Notes under the pieces: model-generated
Databases searched by the model: none
What the model was told of the DNA's origin: nothing
What the model saw: the letters and a program-made list of their open reading frames with translations, nothing else
Program-made: the position numbers and the translations under genes
Assembly (NCBI GenBank): GCA_903837255.1
Contig: CAILTZ010000296.1
Coordinates: forward strand, 1-5,659
Direction of reading: 5' to 3'
Source: an uncultured Pirellula sp.
GTDB taxonomy: Bacteria; Planctomycetota; Planctomycetia; Pirellulales; Pirellulaceae
Length of the DNA stretch: 5,659 bases
Part shown: positions 1 to 5,580 of the stretch, in pieces
How the letters are laid out: every line of letters starts with the position of its first letter
How positions within the stretch are numbered: position 1 is the stretch's first letter

Positions 1-294
1 GAAAACACCGCCGACAAGTGCTGGGACGAAGAACAGTGTTCTTGCCCACGTCACATAGTTGTCACTCCCGGGAGCCCATAGCGCCATCGCTTCGGGCTTG
101 GGCGTCCCCGAGCTGACCAACTGTTCGACCAGCGGTGCACTCAAGGCCGCAATCGCCGGCTTGATGATCAGTGGCAGCATCAAGAGTTCGTAGATATCAA
201 AGGCAAATCCGATCGAGGCCATGATCAGGATCAACCAGATGGTCGTCGAGCTAGGTTGATTGGAGACGGAACTCTGTGCGTTGGTGGTACTCAT
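1..294 (-). CDS. MFS transporter, N-terminal part (cut by the window edge)
   Basis: The first 98 codons of a membrane transporter are present, and the frame is open to the left edge. Residues 1-18 are a polar, Ser/Thr/Gln-rich cytoplasmic tail. Residues 19-45 form a first transmembrane helix carrying the segment GFAFDIYELLMLPLI (29-43). An acidic/aromatic D-x-Y-E cluster in helix 1 (D33, Y35, E36) is typical of major facilitator superfamily porters of the sugar/organic acid type. Residues 46-82 form a periplasmic loop, and WARTLFFVPALVGGVF (83-98) begins helix 2. Family members usually have 400-500 residues, so about 80% of the gene is missing. The substrate cannot be read from this part. The ATG at 294 is chosen because it precedes the polar tail and helix 1 directly; the bases before it (CCAATTGTTCA) contain no Shine-Dalgarno sequence, which is common in planctomycetes. 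A terminator stands between it and the large gene upstream, so it is probably a separate transcription unit. The MFS call is fairly secure; the subfamily is not. Confidence 0.8.
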   Translation of the reverse strand, partial: MSTTNAQSSVSNQPSSTTIWLILIMASIGFAFDIYELLMLPLIIKPAIAALSAPLVEQLVSSGTPKPEAMALWAPGSDNYVTWARTLFFVPALVGGVF

Positions 295-359
295 TGAACA
301 ATTGGATAGGTTCGGTGAATCTGGAAGACTGCTGCTCAACAACTCGATACCCAGGCAGC

Positions 360-386
360 GGGCAGGGGAGGGCGTAGGGGGGTGGG
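360..386 (+). other. Potential G-quadruplex-forming tract upstream of the MFS gene
   Basis: Five runs of three or more G occur within 27 bases on the + strand: 360-362, 365-368, 370-372, 377-382 and 384-386. The loops between them are 2, 1, 4 and 1 bases long. This satisfies the common G3+N1-7 pattern. The + strand is the template strand for the MFS gene, so the corresponding RNA would be C-rich. Whether it folds or has any role is inference. Confidence 0.5.
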
Positions 387-444
387 CGATCGGTAGGTGA
401 GTGGATGTATGATACCGTATCGAAGCCTGACTTGCCACCAATGA

Positions 445-475
445 AAAGAGGCCCCGCATTTTGCAGGGCCTCTTT
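445..475 (-). terminator. Rho-independent terminator of the giant gene
   Basis: A perfect 10-bp inverted repeat, AAAGAGGCCC at 445-454 and GGGCCTCTTT at 466-475, surrounds an 11-base spacer. Two further G-C pairs can form inside the spacer after one mismatch (456-457 with 463-464). Read on the minus strand, the hairpin lies 43 bases past the TAG stop at 518-520 and ends in TTTT, the usual layout of an intrinsic terminator. Read on the + strand it is followed by CGGGTTTTT, so it could act in both directions, but no + strand gene ends here. Confidence 0.8.
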
Positions 476-517
476 CGGGTTTTTCATGTCAAAACTGGGT
501 CGTTCTGAGTCTCTTGG

Positions 518-3500
518 CTATTTCATCCAACCTTCTTGGACGAAGTAATTGTCGATCGAATCGAGGTAACCAGGAGCCGAAAGCTGTGGGTTGTTGATAT
601 CCACTGGATTCCAGACCAAGTCCGAGGAGCTCGCTAGGATCCGAACGTATTGGTATCCGCTACCCCCTGGGATTCGCAGGAAGTTCTTCTTTTCGACCAA
701 AACAGCCGTGAAGACTTGTCCGTTGCCGCGAACCGCTGTGAGGTAGGCTCGGGTGCCATCGGCACTGAGCACAACTTCATGGAATCGATCCCCCTCGAAT
801 CCATCCTTGCGCGAGGTCCACTCGGTGTATCCAGTGTTCGAGTTGACCACTGCGTACATACCGCGGGAGCGTAGGGTCGAGTCCTTGAGGTACAAGCTCG
901 ATGCGAAGTACTCGATCGCCGATCCGTAGGATGGGTTGATGCCCAAGACGGGGAACTGCTGGACGAGGTTTTGACCACCCGGAGGATTGATCGTGAAGGT
1001 CTGAGAGCGAATTGCCGACTTGGATTCGATCATCGACGCTGGATTGACATAGCTGACGGTGTAAGTGCCTGGAGGCAACAGTTCGAAGTCGTACGACCCG
1101 TCCGCATCGGTCATTTCGACCATACGGATGGTGCTCGATGGATTCGACGGGTCGGCGTAGCTGAGGGTCACCTCGACACCACCGACTGGAAGCTCTACAG
1201 CACCTGCTGGGTTGTTGTCGTAGACTCCGTTGAAGTTGTCATCGACATAGACGAGTCCCTTGATCGAACTGGGCTGGAACGGCAAGACCTTGATCGTAAA
1301 GTTTCCGACGTCCGCAAGCGGATCGGGATTACCAGCGGTCGTTCCGTTGTCTTCGACTCGGTATTGGAACGTGAAGGATTCGTTGGTTCCTAGCGGAGCG
1401 AAGTAAGTGATCGACGTTCCATTTGGATTGAGCGTCAAGGTTCCCGGGTATGAGCCTGGGAGAATCAGATCGGTGATCTTGAGCTTCTGGCCGGACTCAT
1501 TCGGAGCACCCTTGTTCATCGCATCCAAAGCGGCCGTCAGGTCGATGACGGTGTTGACACCGGCAAAAACATCTCGCGACAGGTCATCTGCAACCGGCGG
1601 GTTGTTGACTTCGCTGATGTACAAGTTCACTGTGCCGGTCGCACTCAGTGCCGGAGTTCCATTGTCGACGATGCTGTAGACAAAGGAGTCCTGTCCGTCG
1701 ACGAGGCTATTGAAGAACTGAGGCGGAGTGTAGATCAGGTTGCTACCTTGGCGGGTGATCGTACCACCCTTTGTCGTGGTCAGCGTTCCGACGATATCCA
1801 CCAACGAGACCGACTGAGCCGATTCGTTGTCCGGACCTGGCTTATCACCTGCAATCACATCGGCTACAGGAATGGTTGTTGTATTGCCTTCCAAGTAAAC
1901 CGTTGGCGGGGTTGGCAACGTCTTGGAAACGGTGATCGGTGCGTCATTGACGGCCGATACCGAGATCGTCAGCGTTGCGCTAGCGGTCTTCGGATCGAGC
2001 GTGCCAGCAGTCGTGCCATTGTCTTCCACGGTATAGAGCACCTCTGCGATACCGTTGAAGTTCGCCGAGGGGACGAATCGAATGTTGCCGCTGACCAACG
2101 ATACGGTGCCAGCACCGGCCGTCAGCAGCTGAACACTTTTGATCGTCAGCGTTTGAGCATCCTCGAAAGGACCGCGGCTGATGTCGCTGGTGAAAGCTTG
2201 TCCGTTGATGTCCAAAGTCGTATCTTCGTTGACCGAAACGTTCTTGCCAAACGGTGCGGGCGGATCGTTGACTTCCGAGATTTGAATGGTCAGGGTCGCA
2301 TTGACAGGGATGCTACCGGGCTTGGAATCGGTCATTTGGTAGACCACCAAGATCGGTCCGCCATTGACGTGAGCTGGTGCGGTGTAAACAACGCGGTCAT
2401 CGCTCGGATCGTTCGGTGTTTCGGTTCCGACAACGGTCGCAGTTCCCTTGCCAGCCTGGGGTTGCTGAACAATCGAGAGCAACTGGCTTACGAATCCGTC
2501 ATTGACGAAGTCGTTGGCCGTTACATTGATCGGATAGTTGGTGTCGACTGTCTTTTCGCTGGTCGAGAACTGGTCATCGACTGCGAATGGGAAGGTCGGC
2601 GGGAGGATGAAGACTTCGGTGCGAGCCGTGCTTGTCAGCCCCGCGTTGTCTTCGATCGTGTAGCTAAAGAAATCGGTTTGGTTGACTGCGGTAGCAGGTG
2701 GCGTGTAGATCACTCGGGTTCGGTCGGCGTTTAGAGTCACCGTTGCTCCCAAAGTGGTGGTCGTCACCGAACGGATCTTGATCGAATCGATGCTGGACTC
2801 ATTGGGGCCAGCACTATCGTTACGCATCACATCAAGCGGAGTCGCAGTACCGGTCAGGCCGATCACGTTGAAGCGAGCACTCGCTCCGGTATCGTCGACA
2901 GCGATCGGGCCATCGTTGACCGGAGTGACGTTGATGGTCAAGGTCGCGTCGGTCGAAAGAGGCGGGGTACCGTTGTCAGTACCGCGAACAACAAAGTTCA
3001 CTGCACCGAAGAAGTTCGCTGCTGGAACGAACCTTAGCGAACCGTTGGCAAGGATTGTCGCAACACCTTGGGACGCATCCGGCGTGGTGACCAACGAGAG
3101 AGTTACGGTCTGGGCAGATTCATTGGCCGGGCCTGGCGAGAAAATTTGCGTTGGCAGAATCACCAGCGGAGTGGCCGAGTCTTCTGCAATGCTGTAGGTC
3201 GTTTGCACAATCACTGGAGCGTCGTTGACAGCAGTGACGGTGATGGTCAGTGTCGCGTTGGTCGACTGAGCAGGCGAACCGTTGTCGGTGCCTCGGACTA
3301 CCATCGTGACGGTGCCGACGAAATTCGCTGCTGGAGTGAACTCAAGGATCCCGGCAGCGTTGATCACCGCGGTTCCTTGTGTCCCTGGGGGTGGTGTGAC
3401 GATCGACAGTGTGATCAGTTGCGACGACTCGTCCGCAGGACCAGGTGAAAAGACGTCCGTCGGAGCGATCAGCAGCGGAGATGCTGGGTCCTCGAGAACC

Positions 3501-5206
3501 GTGAAGGCGGTGTTGACTACAACGGGTGCATCGTTGACCGCGTTGACGTTCATCGTCACCGTGCCGGTCGCAAGATCGTTGAGGTTATTGCGGATCGTGT
3601 AGGTGAAAGTCACCGGTCCATTGAAGTTTGCAGCCGGGGTAAATCGGATCGATTGAGCCGTTCCAACCCCGTCGAAGGAAACCGTACCACCTGCGGCAGG
3701 TTGGGTAACCGAGATGATGCCTCGCGAGGTCCCGAAACGGTCGACGTCGTTAGCAACAACGTTGTAAGTATTCACTGGTGCATCTTCGTTAATCGCGAAG
3801 ACATCGTTGACCGCTGTGAGCCGATCTTGAATGGTCACCACAGCTGTTGGCAGAACCACTTGGCTAGAGGTCAAGTAAACGCCTTGAGCGTTGTACAAAG
3901 CGATACCAAGATTCTCACCCGAACCGCTTCCCGCAGGAGGCAATTGGGAGATGGTCGCCGCAAGATCGATCACTCCAGACGATCCAGCCTGGAAGGCTGT
4001 ATCGACGATTCCGAAGAAATTCGACGCCGAGGCACTTGGAATCGACGCACTGGAGTTCGAGAAGCTACCGAGGTTTTTCAGGGTGCGTTTGCCGGTAGCC
4101 GAGGCCGACTCGTCCAAAACGCCGTTCGGACCGTTTACGTACAGCGGGAACTGTGCAGCAATCGGCTTGTAATTCATCGCAGCACGAGCGACAACCGTTT
4201 GAGTTGGCGATGGACTGTCTTGGGAGGTAATCGTTGGATTGATTACACCCAACGTGGATGTCAGGTTGTTTTCTGCGATCGAGGCGTTAGGGATATCCAA
4301 TCGCGCTTTGGCATTGCGGAAGAAGATATCGAAGTTGAAGCCTGGGTCAGGATCGATTTCGTTGACGTTCACGACAACATTACCCACACCGATGCCCGGC
4401 AGACCTTCCAACGCGGTCTTGATGTTCGCAGCCGTCCCAGACTTGCTAGGGATCGTCACACCTGGACGTGGAGAAGTTGTTGCGATAGCGATCGATGATG
4501 TAATCTCGGAACCGTAGGCTAGCCGGAAGCTACCGCCGATGGTACCGTTCGGATCACTCTGTCGAAGCTTGAGCGCATTGTACTCCGACCACTGCAACTG
4601 CATCTTCTCAGCCGATGTTCCGTCGCGGTTGGTGAAATTCAAATCGTGGTAGGCGCTGAATACGCCCGATGGGTTACCGCGAAGGTCGGCCATCAAGGTT
4701 CGGACGACGAACTTTTGTCCGGTGCTGACGGTCGCTTCGTAGACAAAGTCGTTAGGGTTGGGATCTAGGTTGGCACCTAGAGTACCGTCGTCGTTAAGAG
4801 CATAGAATTCGTATTTGACTTCAGCCAGCTCCCCGACACCCTCTCCGCGGTTGATCGAGTTGATCACCAAAAGAGCGTCCAGTGGCGAGAGCGAGTTGTC
4901 CGCATCTGCATCCACCAATCCACTGCGGGACGTCGGCGCAGAGCGTCCGGCCAGTGAACCTGAACCGGAGGTGTTGAGCTGATTGATCACCATCAACGCA
5001 TCGAGCGGGGAGATTTTGAAGTCTCCGTCGACGTCCGTCGAGGCTAGATAGTTGTGAAATGGAGCGAAGTCCGACGCCATCAATTCGCGGCGTTCAAGGG
5101 ACTCAAGCCTCAGCATGCGGCTCAAGAAGCTCTTCTTGGATGATTTGTTTTCTTGACGTTCCCGTACTCTGCGATTTTGCGAAGCGCTCATCGAAACTTC
5201 CACCAT
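518..5206 (-). CDS. Giant LEPR-XLL / dockerin / cadherin-like tandem-repeat surface protein
   Basis: The gene encodes a 1,562-residue protein, probably exported, with no visible catalytic domain; an adhesive or structural cell-surface role is inferred. Domains, numbered from the Met at 5206: basic leader 11-33 with the LEPR-XLL-like motif LESLERRELMA at 34-44; two dockerin type I calcium loops at 58-69 and 99-110; a cohesin-like region about 125-460, with a nested module at 225-312; eight cadherin/Ig-like repeats at 467-1309 with VNDAP-type junctions; an SdrD-B/CNA-B-like beta-sandwich at 1313-1422, with a DDNFNGVYD loop and a DADGSYDFELLPPGTY strand; and an unassigned C-terminal domain at 1423-1562. 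There is no cysteine and there are only four tryptophans, as in many extracellular repeat proteins. No hydrophobic signal peptide, LPXTG motif or C-terminal membrane anchor is visible. The coordinates give the longest frame; Met6 at 5191 has a better-placed SD-like sequence and may be the true start. An ECF-like promoter lies about 220 bases upstream and a hairpin terminator follows. Architecture is secure; ligand and function are unknown. Confidence 0.93.
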   Translation of the reverse strand: MVEVSMSASQNRRVRERQENKSSKKSFLSRMLRLESLERRELMASDFAPFHNYLASTDVDGDFKISPLDALMVINQLNTSGSGSLAGRSAPTSRSGLVDADADNSLSPLDALLVINSINRGEGVGELAEVKYEFYALNDDGTLGANLDPNPNDFVYEATVSTGQKFVVRTLMADLRGNPSGVFSAYHDLNFTNRDGTSAEKMQLQWSEYNALKLRQSDPNGTIGGSFRLAYGSEITSSIAIATTSPRPGVTIPSKSGTAANIKTALEGLPGIGVGNVVVNVNEIDPDPGFNFDIFFRNAKARLDIPNASIAENNLTSTLGVINPTITSQDSPSPTQTVVARAAMNYKPIAAQFPLYVNGPNGVLDESASATGKRTLKNLGSFSNSSASIPSASASNFFGIVDTAFQAGSSGVIDLAATISQLPPAGSGSGENLGIALYNAQGVYLTSSQVVLPTAVVTIQDRLTAVNDVFAINEDAPVNTYNVVANDVDRFGTSRGIISVTQPAAGGTVSFDGVGTAQSIRFTPAANFNGPVTFTYTIRNNLNDLATGTVTMNVNAVNDAPVVVNTAFTVLEDPASPLLIAPTDVFSPGPADESSQLITLSIVTPPPGTQGTAVINAAGILEFTPAANFVGTVTMVVRGTDNGSPAQSTNATLTITVTAVNDAPVIVQTTYSIAEDSATPLVILPTQIFSPGPANESAQTVTLSLVTTPDASQGVATILANGSLRFVPAANFFGAVNFVVRGTDNGTPPLSTDATLTINVTPVNDGPIAVDDTGASARFNVIGLTGTATPLDVMRNDSAGPNESSIDSIKIRSVTTTTLGATVTLNADRTRVIYTPPATAVNQTDFFSYTIEDNAGLTSTARTEVFILPPTFPFAVDDQFSTSEKTVDTNYPINVTANDFVNDGFVSQLLSIVQQPQAGKGTATVVGTETPNDPSDDRVVYTAPAHVNGGPILVVYQMTDSKPGSIPVNATLTIQISEVNDPPAPFGKNVSVNEDTTLDINGQAFTSDISRGPFEDAQTLTIKSVQLLTAGAGTVSLVSGNIRFVPSANFNGIAEVLYTVEDNGTTAGTLDPKTASATLTISVSAVNDAPITVSKTLPTPPTVYLEGNTTTIPVADVIAGDKPGPDNESAQSVSLVDIVGTLTTTKGGTITRQGSNLIYTPPQFFNSLVDGQDSFVYSIVDNGTPALSATGTVNLYISEVNNPPVADDLSRDVFAGVNTVIDLTAALDAMNKGAPNESGQKLKITDLILPGSYPGTLTLNPNGTSITYFAPLGTNESFTFQYRVEDNGTTAGNPDPLADVGNFTIKVLPFQPSSIKGLVYVDDNFNGVYDNNPAGAVELPVGGVEVTLSYADPSNPSSTIRMVEMTDADGSYDFELLPPGTYTVSYVNPASMIESKSAIRSQTFTINPPGGQNLVQQFPVLGINPSYGSAIEYFASSLYLKDSTLRSRGMYAVVNSNTGYTEWTSRKDGFEGDRFHEVVLSADGTRAYLTAVRGNGQVFTAVLVEKKNFLRIPGGSGYQYVRILASSSDLVWNPVDINNPQLSAPGYLDSIDNYFVQEGWMK
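941..1270 (-). other. SdrD-B / CNA-B-like beta-sandwich domain
   Basis: Residues 1313-1422 open with SSIKGLVYVDDNFNGVYD, continue with LPVGGVEVTLSY and the strand pair TDADGSYDFELLPPGTYTVSY, and end near LVQQFPVLG. This is the classical order of the SdrD-B/CNA-B prealbumin-like fold: G-x-V-x-D-x-N-x-N-G-x-x-D, then GVxVTL, then DADGxYxFxxLxPGxY. These domains act as rigid stalk units in adhesins, and the Asp/Asn-rich loop suggests calcium binding. It is a single copy and separates the repeat array from the C-terminal domain. Confidence 0.8.
1280..3808 (-). repeat. Eight tandem cadherin/Ig-like (tandem-95 type) protein repeats
   Basis: Repeats are delimited by VNDAP-type junctions: R1 467-557 (3536-3808), R2 558-660 (3227-3535), R3 661-763 (2918-3226), R4 764-876 (2579-2917), R5 877-979 (2270-2578), R6 980-1086 (1949-2269), R7 1087-1200 (1607-1948) and R8 1201-1309 (1280-1606). 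Each has an acidic early strand (NEDAP, LEDPA, AEDSA, NEDTT), a central FxPAANFxG- or YTPP-like strand, a late DNG turn in most repeats, and a closing TLTIxV strand. R1 and R5 carry an ANDxx turn; the others carry a GPxNESxQ-like segment. R2 and R3 are equal in length and nearly identical in layout. Such arrays usually form extended, calcium-stiffened rods at the cell surface. Confidence 0.85.
3827..4834 (-). other. Cohesin-like region with an inserted small module
   Basis: Residues 125-226 begin with a beta-rich segment containing QKFVVRTLMADLRGNPSG and VFSAYHDLNF. This pattern (a strand, DLR, then GVFxAYxDLxF) resembles the cohesin-like domains found after dockerins in planctomycete proteins. 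The matching second half appears to be residues 313-460, including FFGIVDTAFQAGSSGVIDLA and ENLGIALYNAQGVYL. Between them, residues 225-312 (about 4271-4534) form a separate module with TAANIKTALEGLPGIGVGNV and FNFDIFFRNAKARLDIP, a pattern I recognise as a recurring planctomycete repeat. The assignment is by pattern only. Confidence 0.5.
4847..5053 (-). other. Paired dockerin type I calcium loops
   Basis: Residues 52-120 contain two EF-hand-like loops with the dockerin spacing. The first has D58, D60, D62, S66 and D69 at loop positions 1, 3, 5, 9 and 12, followed by the helix ALMVINQLN. The second has D99, D101, D103, S107 and D110, followed by ALLVINSIN. Both share SPLDALxVIN, and a Gly/Ser-rich spacer of about 20 residues separates them. 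Known dockerins bind calcium and dock to cohesins; here the partner is unknown. In planctomycetes such pairs often sit just after the LEPR-XLL motif. Confidence 0.85.
5075..5107 (-). other. LEPR-XLL-like leader motif (LESLERRELMA)
   Basis: Residues 34-44 read LESLERRELMA, the variant common in Pirellulaceae of the N-terminal LEPR-XLL motif of large planctomycete exported proteins. It follows a run of basic residues (RRVRER, KSSKK, RMLR) and precedes the mature-looking part, ASDFAPFHNYL. In other proteins the motif sits at the same place, between a polar basic N-terminus and the first folded domain. Its role in export or processing is unproven. Confidence 0.8.
5197..5204 (-). promoter_or_regulatory. 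SD-like sequence favouring the internal start at 5191
   Basis: On the minus strand GGTGGAAG (5204-5197) ends 5 bases before the ATG at 5191, a normal ribosome-binding distance. The ATG at 5206 is preceded by TTACTTAACCGCAC, which has no SD-like sequence. This suggests the protein begins MSASQNRRVRER, five residues shorter than the longest frame. Planctomycetes often initiate without an SD, so the point is not settled. Confidence 0.45.
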
Positions 5207-5420
5207 GTGCGGTTAAGTAATGTGCAAAGGGACGATTGGCTCAACATTCAGCCGATTCCCACGCGAACTCTTGAAAGTAGTTGGACAGGTCCCTCGATTC
5301 AACTAACTTCTCGCTACCATCCCTTTTTTCGGCCTAATTGTTACTATCGGCCTTGATCTGGACACGGGAAATTCGCAAGCAGCCAGCTTTCTAAAGGTTC
5401 AAAATCCAATGCCTCAGGAC

Positions 5421-5449
5421 TTTAGAGGTGTTAAAACCGGTAAAGTTCC
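5421..5449 (-). promoter_or_regulatory. Probable ECF (sigma-E type) promoter of the giant gene
   Basis: On the minus strand GGAACTT (5449-5443) is followed after 16 bases by TCTAAA (5426-5421). This fits the classical sigma-E/ECF pattern, in which a GGAACTT -35 element is separated by 15-16 bases from a TCTGA/TCAAA-like -10 element. Planctomycete genomes are rich in ECF sigma factors. Transcription would start near 5414-5416 and leave a leader of roughly 210 bases. No sigma-70 promoter of similar quality is visible; the best alternative is TTGAAT, a 17-nt spacer and TACTTT near 5274-5302, which is poor. The call rests on motif match alone. Confidence 0.4.
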
Positions 5450-5511
5450 GTTGGGTGAAGAAATCCCACTTTCATCTTGATTTTCGACTACAAAGACCTT
5501 CGAAGCGGAAC

Positions 5512-5535
5512 AAAAAAGCGCTACAATGCGCATTT
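5512..5535 (-). terminator. Possible intrinsic terminator of the upstream minus-strand gene
   Basis: On the minus strand GCGC (5531-5528), a 6-base loop ATTGTA and GCGC (5521-5518) form a short GC stem. It can be extended beyond one mismatch by three A-T pairs (5535-5533 with 5516-5514) and ends in TTTTTTG. It lies about 45 bases after the TGA at 5581-5583, the same spacing seen at the terminator of the giant gene. The four-pair GC core is short, so confidence is moderate. Confidence 0.4.
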
Positions 5536-5580
5536 CCCGCAAGAAGTTCCCCTATTCGAAGGGGGCTTACCGAGCAAGAG

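Larger units (their letters stand above)
295..517. other. Intergenic spacer between the giant surface protein gene and the MFS gene
   Basis: This 223-bp spacer holds no convincing gene. From right to left it contains the hairpin terminator of the large gene (445-475), a small inverted repeat GATAC-C-GTATC (411-421), a strongly G-rich + strand tract (360-386) and the start of the MFS gene. A possible but weak sigma-70-like promoter for the MFS gene reads TGGCAA (437-432), a 17-nt spacer, and TATCAT (414-409); the -10 matches 5 of 6 consensus bases and the -35 only 3 of 6. If used, it would place the G-rich/C-rich tract inside the 5' leader of the transporter mRNA. The minus-strand open frame over 251-487 is Pro-rich and out of frame with the transporter, and does not look real. 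Confidence 0.5.
5207..5580. other. Upstream region and 5' leader of the giant gene
   Basis: No convincing gene lies in this stretch. It contains the hairpin assigned to the next gene (5512-5535), the ECF-like promoter (5421-5449) and, if that promoter is used, a leader of about 205-225 bases. Within the leader are a 7-bp direct repeat TCGGCCT (5329-5335 and 5347-5353, an 18-bp period) and a weak hairpin with GGGA/TCCC and GGCT/AGCC arms near 5229-5260. The small + strand frame at 5526-5594 (22 codons) has no support and is not called. Confidence 0.5.

Noticed and set aside
251..487. Minus-strand open frame of 78 codons overlapping the MFS start
   Set aside because: It begins inside the terminator region, is rich in Pro and low-complexity sequence, and overlaps the transporter N-terminus in another frame.
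634..978. Minus-strand open frame of 114 codons
   Set aside because: It is a shifted frame within the C-terminal domain of the giant gene and is Ser/Thr/Arg-rich without domain signal.
1748..2734. Long + strand open frame (328 codons), and similar + strand frames at 650-874, 971-1393, 1407-1679, 2754-3197, 3068-3448, 3282-3602, 3653-4498, 3891-4172 and 4239-4517
   Set aside because: All lie antisense to the giant gene, whose domain structure is continuous across them. Their translations are Arg/Val/Asp-rich with no recognisable domain, as expected for the complement of Ser/Thr/Asn-rich coding sequence.
1280..3808. CRISPR-like or DNA-level satellite repeats
   Set aside because: The repetition is at protein level with diverged DNA and no short direct repeat/spacer pattern.
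5229..5260. Possible riboswitch or attenuator hairpin in the leader
   Set aside because: Only short 4-bp arms pair, with an internal loop between them, and there is no T-run or known riboswitch core.
5153..5356. + strand frame of 67 codons over the giant gene's start and leader
   Set aside because: It overlaps the N-terminal coding sequence antisense, shows no recognisable motif and has no ribosome-binding sequence.
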